DNA of 7,251 nucleotides from Treponema sp. (GCA_031257715.1 JAIROE010000083.1:1-7251), one strand, 5' to 3'; positions 1 through 6,482 are shown, numbered from the stretch's first letter. The notes: a model not told the origin generated them from the letters alone. Program-made: numbers and translations.

Positions 1-135
1 AACGGAAAAAGGCAGCATCATGATCACCGGCCTCCCGCTTTGCGCCTCCAGAACGGGACGGGACCTGCGGATTCTGAAAGGCTCCCCACCCGAAAGGATG
101 AGAAACGAAAGCATCAGAACCGAAATCCGCCTCAT
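1..135 (-). CDS. Possible 5' end of an unidentified gene, runs off the left edge
   Basis: An ATG at 135 opens a frame of 45 codons that stays open to base 1. The start reads MRRISVLMLSFLILSGG: a short basic end, then a hydrophobic stretch (residues 5-14), as in a signal peptide or membrane anchor. After it come several arginines (residues 21-25) and no domain I can name. It lies 81 bases downstream of the NifK-like stop on the same strand, so it could be an exported protein, for example a transporter binding protein, from the same cluster; that is only a guess. No Shine-Dalgarno sequence is visible before the ATG, but a TATACT box ends 7 bases upstream of it. A 20-codon frame (194 to 132) ends in an ATGA overlap with this start. 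The short length seen and the lack of recognisable homology keep confidence low. Confidence 0.3.
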   Translation of the reverse strand, partial: MRRISVLMLSFLILSGGEPFRIRRSRPVLEAQSGRPVIMMLPFSV

Positions 136-142
136 ACGTTAC

Positions 143-148
143 AGTATA
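143..148 (-). promoter_or_regulatory. Candidate -10 box (TATACT) for the left-edge gene
   Basis: TATACT matches the sigma-70 -10 consensus at 5 of 6 positions and sits within the palindrome AGTATACT. Only 7 bases separate it from the ATG at 135, so transcription from it would start at or next to the start codon. No good -35 element lies at 16-18 bases (the best is TGGATT at 166-171, 3 of 6). The box could be chance. Confidence 0.2.
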
Positions 149-216
149 CTTCGCGCGGGAAGAATAATCCACAAGGCATTTCGGTAAAGGGCATCCTGTT
201 GTTTATACCGGCCGCT

Positions 217-1556
217 TTACCGGTAGCTTTCCAGGGCGTGGTTGTAGATGTCTTCAATAAGGCGTAATCCCCCCCCGGTATCCCGCGTAGCCTGATGTCA
301 TCACAAGGCGGTAGGAGGAGGGGAGGGCGGCGGAAAGAAAATCGCAGTTTTTTTCGGCGGCGGTTTCCTTGTCCCTGCCGCTTCCTATGATAAGGCCCCT
401 CCCTTCATGTCGTGCGCCGGTTATTATTTCCCGCGCGAGGCCCGCACCGGGATAAAAACAGACCGGGATATGCCGTTTTGGGGAAATGTCCGCGGCAATA
501 TCCAGAATTTTCTGCCGGTACTGTTCGGGAGTGTTGTCGGTGATAAATTGTTCTTTGGGAACAATGCCGGTTTCGTAAAGGAGGAATTTCGCCATTCCCG
601 GCACATAGCCTGCGTCATGGAGGATATGCACGAAACCCGGAAGCCCGTAGCGGAATTCCAGAAGAAAGGTTGCCAGATTGTCTATCTCCTCGTAAAAGGC
701 CTGTTCTTCCTTCCTGATAAACCCCTCAACCGCGGGGATCGGGAGGTCCGCGCCCTGTTCATTGGCAAACGCGGCCAGTTCCCTGAGGAAGCGGCTTGTC
801 TCGTTCCCGCCTATGGGGAGGTAGGGAAACTGAAAAAAACGCTGCCCGTATTTTTCTTCCAGATGCTCGACGATGGGGAGGCCGTACCATGGAGACACGA
901 GGATGTTGAAATTTGCCTGCGGGATGCTTCTCCATTCCGGTGTACCCCCGGTTCAGAGCCAAAGAAGACTTGTACTTCAAGGCCCGTGCCTTCAATAAGG
1001 CGCTTTAATTCCCCGAGGTTCCCCTTCCAGAAAGGGTCCTGATAGGGGATGGAGGCAAAGAGGTTAACCAGCCCCGGTTTTTTCGGCGCGGCATGGACGG
1101 CAAAACGGCCCGTGTACTGGTCGATGATGGCATTCACCACAATGCTGCGGGCTTCGTAGTTATTGCACTTGAAGCCCGGAGTGTCGGCAAACACGATGGG
1201 TTTCCCCTTCGCGCTGAACCCTTTTACCACCTGTCCGGCATCGTCCCCCACAATAGCTGAGGTACAGCCTGTCAAGACGACCTGTAAATCGCTTTCCAGA
1301 ATTTGATAGGAATGGCGGATGATTTCTTCCGGTTTTTTTCCCCGCCAAAGACCACGTCGGTCTCCGAAAAGTTGGTGCAGGGCGCCGTGTTCCCCCCGGA
1401 GTACCCGGCGGATCGTTCAAAGAAACCCGCCACCATGGTCCCGCAGCCCGGTCCGGAACGGAGGATTGGCAGGGCCCGGGGGATTGCGACCACGGTCTGC
1501 ATCGCCCCGATGGCGCACATGAAACGCTGCTGTTCAATTAACCCCGGCACCGGCAT
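217..1556 (-). pseudogene. NifK-like nitrogenase component 1 beta-type subunit, three frameshifts
   Basis: This encodes a nitrogenase-like component 1 subunit of the NifK/AnfK/VnfK superfamily, in pieces. Frame one runs from the ATG at 1556, overlaps the NifD-like stop by about 20 bases and is preceded by GGGAG. It holds the first two expected cluster cysteines, in GPGCGTM and APCTNFSE, followed by VVFGGEKN, a family hallmark. At the A7 run (1333-1339) the reading moves to the -1 frame, giving PEEIIRHSYQILE and the third cysteine in LTGCTSAIVGDD. At the G5 run (C5 at 945-949 on +) it shifts -1 again, giving TPEWRSIPQANFNILVSPW and the C-terminal half. At the G8 run (about 269-276) one extra G hides the conserved ending RGGLRLIEDIYN, which closes with TAA at 217-219. 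Each shift is repaired by one base in a homopolymer. Joined, the product is about 445 residues, normal for NifK. The family is secure. The subgroup (nitrogenase, Mar-type or other group IV) and the substrate are not. Confidence 0.88.
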
Positions 1557-1950
1557 CGTCTCCCAAAAAGGTGTATGGATCCTGTTCCAGCCACCACTTT
1601 GTATAGGGGTTGACCGCATGTTTTTCAAAATTTTTTACAAACTCGTCGTTTTCCATGGTTTCAAGAATTCTTTTGCCGTATTGGACAAGACCCTGATACC
1701 CCATGCCGAAATGCTCGTCTCCGATGAGCAGAGACGGTATACCGAATTTCGCCCCCCAGAGGGTCATACCCCCGTGCCGGGCAAGAAGGATGTCCGGCCG
1801 GACGCGGTTGAGTACGTTGACCAGTTCAAATTCATGTTTGTTGCACACATTATAGCGGGGCACATCGCCGTAGTCGGTGACCACGTTTTGCAGGGTGTCC
1901 GCCGTAACCACCCCGTTGTCGTACAGGGGATCGTGGTGGAAGATCGCCGC
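1534..1950 (-). pseudogene. NifD-like nitrogenase component 1 alpha-type subunit, C-terminal fragment
   Basis: About 138 residues remain, beginning near AAIFHHDPLYDNGVV and ending with TGA at 1534-1536. The segment has the C-terminal Rossmann-like domain of component 1 alpha subunits: NKHEFELVNVLNRVRPDIL, then a loop with LLARHGG, then FGIPSLLIGDEHFGMGYQG, and a tail typical of the family (KHAVNPYTKWWLEQ). A complete NifD is about 450-550 residues, so roughly two thirds, including all N-terminal cluster cysteines, is gone. Histidines occur in this tail (LLARHGG, DEHFG), but I cannot assign either to the FeMo-cofactor ligand position without an alignment. It overlaps the NifK-like start, the usual coupled nifDK arrangement. 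At its broken end it abuts a rightward permease fragment. The exact breakpoint, about 1940-1956, is an estimate. Confidence 0.82.
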
Positions 1951-1953
1951 GCC

Positions 1954-2283
1954 CTTTTGGGCCTTGCCACCGGCACTTTCATTGGCTGGTGGCGGCAGTG
2001 GGGCTATTGGCTCTCTCCCATTATCAGGATTACCGGGATTATCCCTGCCGTCGCGTGGCTTCCCGTCGCGCTGGCCATTCTTCCCACGAGTTTTACTACC
2101 GGGGTGTTTTTGATCTTCATCTCTTCATGGTTACCTGTCTCCTCCATGATGGCTGCGGGGATACTGTCAACACCGAAAAGTTTTTTTGACGCGGCGAAGA
2201 CCCTTGGGGCGGATAACAAATTTCTGCTTTTCCACATGGCCATACCCCACGCCATGCCGAGCATGTTTATCGGTATCCTTACC
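1954..2283 (+). pseudogene. ABC transporter permease fragment (SsuC/TauC/NrtB type), both ends missing
   Basis: About 110 residues of an integral membrane permease for a nitrate/sulfonate/taurine-type importer. They begin at LGLATGTFIGWWRQWGYW, pass through hydrophobic segments (GIIPAVAWLPVALAILP and TGVFLIFISSWLPVSS) and carry the EAA loop that contacts the ATPase, here [12 protein letters not shown] followed by [12 protein letters not shown]. The family's normal length is about 250-270 residues. The N-terminal membrane segments are replaced by the antisense of the NifD-like fragment. The C-terminal membrane segments are replaced by the N-terminal region of the ATPase in a different frame. 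No start codon or ribosome binding site belongs to it. The family call is strong; the transported substrate cannot be read from it. Confidence 0.82.
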
Positions 2284-3024
2284 GCGACGCCAACGGGAAT
2301 CCCCTTTATGCCCTCAAAAATATAAACCTCGGCATAAATCCGGGTGAATTTATATCAATAGCGGGTCCTTCAGGCTGCGGCAAGACGACGCTCCTCAGGC
2401 TCATCGCGGGGCTGGACCGTCCCCAGTCGGGGAACCTCAAATATAGAAGGAACCGAAATAACGGGGCCAAGCCACGAACGGGGGTATATTTTTCAGCAGC
2501 CCGCTCTTTTTCCCTGGGCCACGGTATTTGACAATGTCGCCATGGGCCTTAGGGCCAGGGGCGTGTATTCGGGACAGAAAGACCGGGTGATGGAATACAT
2601 CGGCATGATCGGCCTTGACGGTTTTGAAAAAAACTACCCCCATGAAATTTCCGGGGGCATGGCCCAGCGGGTGGCCATCATCAGGGCGCTCATAAGCGAG
2701 CCGAAAGTGCTTCTCCTGGACGAACCCCTTGGCGCCCTTGACGCATTTAAAAGGATAGAACTTCAGTCCCTGCTGCTTGATATCTGGAAGAGGATAGGAG
2801 CCACCATGGTGATGGTAACCCATGATGTCGACGAAGCCATAGCCTTGAGCGGCCGCATCGTGATCATGACGCCGCGGCCCGGGGAGATCATGGAGGCGAT
2901 TGACGTCAATCCGGATGATGATGAACGGGATAGAAACAGCGACGCTTTTATCGCCCTGCGGAAGAAGATCCTTGAGGTGCTGCATCTGGTTATCTCCCGG
3001 CTCCAGCCGGAGTACATAATATAG
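2283..3024 (+). pseudogene. ABC transporter ATPase (SsuB/TauB/NrtD type), start lost and one frameshift
   Basis: The ATP-hydrolysing subunit of the importer whose permease lies just upstream. The first frame starts inside the protein at [18 protein letters not shown] and holds the Walker A motif GPSGCGKTT (2364-2390). At about 2439-2445 the frame moves by one base: removing one A from AAA restores [18 protein letters not shown]. The second frame carries the Q-loop (FQQPALFPW), the signature in a variant form (ISGGMAQR instead of LSGGQ), Walker B (VLLLDEPLGALD) and the switch histidine (VTHD), ending with TAG at 3022-3024. Without the repair the first frame stops at 2529-2531. The start codon and roughly the first ten residues are missing where the permease sequence joins. 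The joined length of about 246 residues is close to the usual ~250. The family is clear; function is presumably lost. Confidence 0.88.
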
Positions 3025-3120
3025 GTTTTACGGCCGTTTAATTGCGAAGCGCCGCGGGCCGGGAAGTGCCGGGGGTGCGGCGTCACGGGTGGCGCGTGCG
3101 GCCGGATTCGGGTACAATGG

Positions 3121-3173
3121 ACTTGTTCAAGAACCCGGCTGGTTCTTTGCCAAGCTTCGCTTGGCTTACAAGT
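3121..3173 (+). repeat. Three-arm (cloverleaf-like) folded element
   Basis: Three perfect inverted repeats nest into a three-way junction. The closing stem is ACTTGT (3121-3126) with ACAAGT (3168-3173). Inside it is a 7-bp arm, AAGAACC with GGTTCTT (3129-3135/3141-3147), with loop CGGCT. Next to that is a 7-bp arm, GCCAAGC with GCTTGGC (3149-3155/3159-3165), with loop TTC. I do not recognise it as a tRNA, riboswitch or known RNA family. It lies between the dead ATPase gene and the DJ-1 gene, with a TACAAT hexamer (3113-3118) just before it, so it could form part of a 5' leader or be a copy of a dispersed repeat. Confidence 0.55.
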
Positions 3174-3178
3174 CTCGC

Positions 3179-3215
3179 AGATTTGGTGTATTTTTTGCAA
3201 AAATCCGCCAAATCT
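3179..3215 (+). repeat. Long imperfect hairpin
   Basis: AGATTTGG (3179-3186) pairs with CCAAATCT (3208-3215). The stem continues through a T.G and a G-C pair and one T/C mismatch into ATTTTT (3190-3195) with AAAAAT (3199-3204), around loop TGC. It has sixteen paired positions in all. It directly follows the three-arm element and belongs to the same structured intergenic cluster. A T6 run (3221-3225 preceded by T at 3220) follows five bases later, so it could also act as a rightward terminator after the ATPase remnant. Confidence 0.5.
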
Positions 3216-3231
3216 ACCATTTTTTAGCGGA

Positions 3232-3263
3232 AGTTGTTCAATAACTGAAGTTATTGAACAACT
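3232..3263. repeat. Perfect 14-bp inverted repeat upstream of the DJ-1 gene
   Basis: AGTTGTTCAATAAC (3232-3245) and GTTATTGAACAACT (3250-3263) are exact reverse complements around the loop TGAA. It ends 10 bases before the AAAGGAGG ribosome binding site of the DJ-1 gene. In RNA it would form a stable stem just before the translation start. In DNA it could be an operator or a repetitive palindrome. The 8-mer TTGTTCAA also occurs at 3123-3130 in the three-arm element, which suggests a common origin. Confidence 0.6.
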
Positions 3264-3288
3264 CTGATGGGGAAAGGAGGCGGCAGGA

Positions 3289-3849
3289 GTGTCGAAAAAA
3301 GCAATCGTTTTATTGGCCGAAGGCTTTGAGGAAGTGGAAGCGGTTACTCCCATTGATTACTTAAGGCGCGCGGGGGTGGATGTAACATCCGCCGCCATAG
3401 GCCGGTCCCGGACGGTAACGGGCGCCCATGGTGTGGAAATAACCGCCGACGCCCTTTTCGCCGATCTTGCCGGGAAGAGCGGCGCCTGGGACGCCCTTAT
3501 CCTTCCCGGAGGAGGGCCCGGATCGAAAAATCTTGCCGCCTCGGGGGAAACGGCGGCACTCGTAACGGCCATGGCCGCGTCGGGGAAAATCGTCGCGGCA
3601 ATCTGCGCCTCCCCGGCGGTGGTGCTTGCCCCCCTGGGCATCCTTAAAGGCAGAACGTTTACCTGCTATCCGGGCATGGAAAGCGGGGTACGCGGCGCCC
3701 GATGGTCTTCCGGGCCGGTGGTGATTGACGGCAACGTGATCACAAGCCGGGGCGCGGGAACGGCCGGGGCTTTCGCCGCGGCCCTCATCGGAGTGCTTGT
3801 TTCACCGGATGAAAGAAAAAAGATAGCCGCGCAGGTTGTGATGGAATAG
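3289..3849 (+). CDS. DJ-1/PfpI (YajL/ThiJ) family protein
   Basis: A 186-residue cytosolic protein of the DJ-1 family, proposed in different members to act as chaperone, oxidative-stress sensor, glyoxalase or protein/nucleotide deglycase. The sequence shows the family landmarks at human DJ-1-like positions: KKAIVLLAEGFEEVEAV at the N-terminus with the conserved glutamate (E17), LILPGGGPG (about 70-78), the nucleophilic-elbow cysteine C106 in AAICASPAVVL, TCYPGME (about 125-131) and SRGAGTA (about 153-159). Length matches the family (180-200). The GTG start is supported by AAAGGAGG (3273-3280), 8 bases upstream; no other start fits. It is preceded by a structured intergenic region and a perfect inverted repeat, and converges on ackA with 12 bases between the stop codons. 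It appears to be a single-gene unit. The family is near certain; the exact activity is not known from sequence. Confidence 0.95.
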   Translation: MSKKAIVLLAEGFEEVEAVTPIDYLRRAGVDVTSAAIGRSRTVTGAHGVEITADALFADLAGKSGAWDALILPGGGPGSKNLAASGETAALVTAMAASGKIVAAICASPAVVLAPLGILKGRTFTCYPGMESGVRGARWSSGPVVIDGNVITSRGAGTAGAFAAALIGVLVSPDERKKIAAQVVME

Positions 3850-3851
3850 AA

Positions 3852-3870
3852 CCCCGGGGTGTTAGCGGGG
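3852..3870. terminator. Weak shared hairpin between convergent DJ-1 and ackA genes
   Basis: CCCCG (3852-3856) pairs with CGGGG (3866-3870) around a 9-base loop that contains the first bases of the ackA stop codon. Rightward it is followed by CTTT only. Leftward the stem can extend by G.U and A-U pairs but has no U-run. It is placed where a bidirectional terminator would be expected, but its form is weak. Confidence 0.3.
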
Positions 3871-5196
3871 CTTTGCCACAAGCGATGCAAGCACCGGGTC
3901 TTTTTCAATATCTTCCTTCAGTCCTTCGGCCCGGCCCTTGTTCACATAATCCCTGCTCTGGAAAGAATAGGTGAAGCCGGTGTGCACGTCGTAGGTCCCC
4001 TTCATGAGGGCATAGGCGTCTTCGGTCATCACCAGTTCCTCGTCGGTGGGGATAATGTAAATGGGGATCTTTGAGCTGTCGCCGGATATGATGAATTCCC
4101 CGTTCCTCGTGTGGACCCGTTCGTTTTTTTCGGGATCGTACACAATGCCGATGCCTTCAAGCCCGCCCAGGAATTTCTTCCGCATGAAGGTGGCGAACTC
4201 GCCGACGCCCGCGGTAAAAACCAGTGCGTCCACGCGGCCCAGCACGGCCTGATAGGCGCCGATGTATTTCTTCACCCGGTGGGCTTCCATGTCCTGGGCA
4301 AGGGCGGACCTCCTGTCGCCTGAAAGGACCGCCTTCTGGATGTCGCGGCGGTCCGCGTATTTGCCCGTGATCCCCAAAAGGCCCGATTTTTTGTTGAGGG
4401 CGTTTTCCATTTCGGCGGCGCTCATGCCGGTTTTCCGCATGACGTAGAAGGGCATGGCGGGGTCCGTGTCGCCCGACCTTGTTCCCATCACAAGCCCCTC
4501 AAGCGGGGTAATTCCCATAGACGTGTCGAAGGAACAGCCGTTTTTCACCGCGTTGATTGACGATCCGTTTCCGATATGGCAGATGATGAGGTTTGTTTCA
4601 AAGGGATCTTTCCCCAGCAGCACCGCGGCGCGTTTGGCGGTGTAGAGGAAGGACGTTCCGTGGAAACCGTACTTTCGCACCGAATAGTTTTCGTACCAGT
4701 CATAGGGTACGGCGTAGGTGAAACATTCGGGGGGCATGGTCTGGTGCCACGCGGTGTCCATTACCGCGCAGTGCGGCACGCCGGGAAGCACTTTCTTTGC
4801 GGCTTCTATTCCCATGATGTTTGCGGGATTGTGCAGGGGCCCCAGATCCTTCACCTCGTTGAATGCCGCCATGGCCGTGTCGTCGACAATAACGCTTTTG
4901 GTGAATTTATCGCCGCCGTGCAGCACGCGGTGGCCCACGGCCCCGATCACGGACATGTCGCTGATAACCCCGTGTTCACCCGTGAGGGTTTTGATGATGA
5001 GATCCACCGCGCCGGTATGGGTGGGACAGTCGTGCTCCAGCGTCAGCTTTGGTTTCCCCTTCACCTCGTGGGTAATAAATGAGCCGCCCAGCGTTACTTT
5101 TTCAACAATACCCACCGCGAGGGTATCTTTTTTATCCCAGTCGTAGACCTGATACTTTGCCGAAGACGATCCGCAGTTCAATGTCAAAATTACCAT
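3862..5196 (-). CDS. ackA: Acetate kinase
   Basis: Acetate kinase catalyses acetyl phosphate + ADP = acetate + ATP in the cytosol, the substrate-level phosphorylation step of acetogenic fermentation, or acetate activation in reverse. The 444-residue product carries the ASKHA-fold signatures: LNCGSSSAK at the N-terminus (N7, S12, K14), GHRVLHGG (R90), VMDTAWH (D147), YGFHGTS (H179), the phosphate loop CHIGNGSS (H207), GTRSGDTDP (R240) and [11 protein letters not shown] near the C-terminus. These match the catalytic residues of the well-studied Methanosarcina enzyme almost position for position. It is about 40 residues longer than many homologues, mostly as an extra C-terminal tail ([19 protein letters not shown]), which I associate with spirochaetes. 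The ATG start has AAGGGGAG (5201-5208) upstream. A candidate promoter lies in the gap after the guanylyltransferase gene. No phosphotransacetylase gene is adjacent in the window. Confidence 0.98.
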   Translation of the reverse strand: MVILTLNCGSSSAKYQVYDWDKKDTLAVGIVEKVTLGGSFITHEVKGKPKLTLEHDCPTHTGAVDLIIKTLTGEHGVISDMSVIGAVGHRVLHGGDKFTKSVIVDDTAMAAFNEVKDLGPLHNPANIMGIEAAKKVLPGVPHCAVMDTAWHQTMPPECFTYAVPYDWYENYSVRKYGFHGTSFLYTAKRAAVLLGKDPFETNLIICHIGNGSSINAVKNGCSFDTSMGITPLEGLVMGTRSGDTDPAMPFYVMRKTGMSAAEMENALNKKSGLLGITGKYADRRDIQKAVLSGDRRSALAQDMEAHRVKKYIGAYQAVLGRVDALVFTAGVGEFATFMRKKFLGGLEGIGIVYDPEKNERVHTRNGEFIISGDSSKIPIYIIPTDEELVMTEDAYALMKGTYDVHTGFTYSFQSRDYVNKGRAEGLKEDIEKDPVLASLVAKPR

Positions 5197-5228
5197 GTTT
5201 CTCCCCTTGTGTATTAGAGATGCTCGGG

Positions 5229-5243
5229 AACCAGGCCGGTTCT
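5229..5243 (-). repeat. Small hairpin in the ackA leader
   Basis: GAACC and GGTTC pair around GGCCT. It would lie in the 5' leader if ackA is transcribed from the promoter at 5259-5287. On the plus strand the block GAACCAGGCCGGTTCTTT resembles GAACCCGGCTGGTTCTTT at 3131-3148 (16 of 18 identical), which is one arm of the three-arm element. Confidence 0.4.
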
Positions 5244-5258
5244 TTCACAAGATCCTGC

Positions 5259-5287
5259 ACTATACCATTGTTTTTTGCCTAAAGCAA
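5259..5287 (-). promoter_or_regulatory. Candidate sigma-70 promoter of ackA
   Basis: TTGCTT (5282-5287) and TATAGT (5259-5264) are separated by exactly 17 bases. The -10 matches consensus at 5 of 6 positions and the -35 at 3 of 6. The -35 lies in the last codons of the upstream guanylyltransferase gene. Transcription would begin near 5252, giving a leader of about 55 bases containing the GAACC/GGTTC hairpin and the AAGGGGAG ribosome binding site. Confidence 0.5.
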
Positions 5288-6418
5288 TTCCGTCCTTCCC
5301 GCGTTTTTAACCGCTTCCACCGCGGCGCGCACCAGCTGGCTTTGTCCTTTTTTGACGATGAGGACCGCGGGGGACCTCCCGTCCCTTCCCGAACGCACCG
5401 TGACGATGAGATCGCGCACCCCGCAGAGGGCCACCGGAATGTCCGAGTCCACAAAGCAGGATTCGGATTCGGCGGCGTACACCTCGGCGCCCGTATTGCC
5501 CAGGAGTTTCGCGTATTCGTCCCAGTTTCCCGCGTCAATCCAGTCAAAGTCCGCCCTGACCATGACGGTGTTTTCGCACTTTTCCGCGAGGGCATAATCA
5601 AAAGAGATGTTTTCCGCCCGCGCGTAGGCGTTCTCAAGGCCCTCCCAGCGTTCGAGGATACGAAGGCCCTTTGTAACCGTAAAAGCCCCCTCCGGCGGGA
5701 CGGCGAATTTTTCAAAGGGGGAAATCACCCCCGGGGCGTTACGGCGGAATTCCTGCAGCAGAAAACCCGATGAAAAAGCGAACATCCCCGAATTCCAGTA
5801 AAAGCGCCCCGAGGAAAGAAACGCCTCCGCCGTCCGGGGATCGGGCTTTTCACGAAAGGAAATCGCCCTGAATACCCGCGGCTCCTTTTCACCGCGTTCC
5901 GCCTGTTCCTCGCGACCGGCCTCAATGTACCCGTAGCCTGTTTCCGGCCGCGACGGGGGAATGCCGAAGACCACAAGAGCTCCCCCGGTAAAAGACGCGG
6001 CCGCGCGGGCGCAGCGGACAAAAGCCGAAAGGGGCCGTATGACGTGATCGCTTGTCAACAGCAGCATGTTCCGGTTCCCCGCCTTCGCCGCGTAAAGGAG
6101 GGCGCAGGCGGCGGCGGGGGCGGTGTTTTTTGCCTCCGGCTCCGGGATAAGGATCATGCGCCCGCGCTCTTCGCCGTCAAAAGACGAACAGATTTCGGCG
6201 GCGCGGGGGACCTGTCCCTTTCCCGCCACGATGATCACCCTCCCTGTTTTTTTAACGGCCGCAAGGGCCCGTTCCAGCGCAAGGGAGAAAAAAGTGCCCG
6301 GCGCCTTATTTTCGGCGGCGCTTCCCGCCGGGAGAAACTGTTTGGGGTTTTTTGAAGTGCTTGCGGGCCAGAGCCGGGTCCCCGAACCTCCCGCCATGAT
6401 TACGCAGTCGTCGAACAT
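5279..6418 (-). CDS. manC: Mannose-1-phosphate guanylyltransferase
   Basis: This enzyme makes GDP-mannose from mannose 1-phosphate and GTP in the cytosol, feeding glycan, lipopolysaccharide-like or glycoprotein synthesis. The 379-residue product opens with the nucleotidyltransferase signature MAGGSGTRLWPAST (residues 8-21), followed by NPKQFL, where K26 is the conserved lysine. It continues with EPEAKNTAPA, the metal-binding region LLTSDHVI, RPETGYGYIEAG, FREKPD, YWNSGMF, and the sugar-side motif SFDYALAEK with DWIDAGNWDEY. These place it in the ManC/GMP family. Its length equals the guanylyltransferase module alone: the C-terminal isomerase cupin of ~470-residue bifunctional ManC/AlgA proteins is absent. 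It ends at TAG 5279-5281, 82 bases before ackA. The start is set by the signature only 8 residues in. There is no ribosome binding site at normal spacing (GAAAAGAG directly touches the ATG), but a promoter sits immediately upstream. Confidence 0.93.
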   Translation of the reverse strand: MFDDCVIMAGGSGTRLWPASTSKNPKQFLPAGSAAENKAPGTFFSLALERALAAVKKTGRVIIVAGKGQVPRAAEICSSFDGEERGRMILIPEPEAKNTAPAAACALLYAAKAGNRNMLLLTSDHVIRPLSAFVRCARAAASFTGGALVVFGIPPSRPETGYGYIEAGREEQAERGEKEPRVFRAISFREKPDPRTAEAFLSSGRFYWNSGMFAFSSGFLLQEFRRNAPGVISPFEKFAVPPEGAFTVTKGLRILERWEGLENAYARAENISFDYALAEKCENTVMVRADFDWIDAGNWDEYAKLLGNTGAEVYAAESESCFVDSDIPVALCGVRDLIVTVRSGRDGRSPAVLIVKKGQSQLVRAAVEAVKNAGRTELL

Positions 6419-6426
6419 CTCTTTTC

Positions 6427-6455
6427 AGTATAAAGGCCCCGGAAGGACGGTGCAA
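6427..6455 (-). promoter_or_regulatory. Candidate leaderless promoter of the guanylyltransferase gene
   Basis: TATACT (6427-6432) lies 17 bases after TTGCAC (6450-6455). The -10 matches 5 of 6 positions; the -35 matches only the TTG. The -10 ends 8 bases before the ATG at 6418, so RNA would start at or within about 2 bases of the start codon. This agrees with the absence of a normally spaced ribosome binding site. Confidence 0.45.
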
Positions 6456-6456
6456 G

Positions 6457-6479
6457 GCCAATCGCCTGCGGCGTTTGGC
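6457..6479. repeat. Hairpin upstream of manC (first of a pair)
   Basis: GCCAATCGCC (6457-6466) and GGCGTTTGGC (6470-6479) pair at nine of ten positions (one T/T mismatch) around the loop TGC. Only three bases separate it from the next hairpin. Confidence 0.5.
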
Positions 6480-6482
6480 TGG

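Noticed and set aside
407..1042. A 211-codon open frame on the plus strand
   Set aside because: It is antisense to the NifK-like coding sequence, whose family motifs are clear. It has no recognisable domain and is a product of the GC-rich codon pattern.
1303..2325. A 340-codon plus-strand open frame that could be called one protein
   Set aside because: Only about 1954-2283 is real permease sequence. The first 650 bases are antisense to the NifD/NifK-like genes and the last 40 belong to the ATPase in another frame. It is a chimera created by the rearrangement.
3121..3173. tRNA gene
   Set aside because: The fold has three stems in a junction, but there is no anticodon arm with a 7-base loop, no T-loop GTTCRA-type sequence in place and no 7-bp acceptor stem.
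3042..3227. A 61-codon open frame after the ATPase remnant
   Set aside because: It has no ribosome binding site, and its second half is made of the hairpin-forming repeat sequence.
4576..5146. Overlapping plus-strand open frames of 140-170 codons
   Set aside because: They are antisense shadows of the ackA gene, which is fully supported by catalytic motifs and a ribosome binding site.
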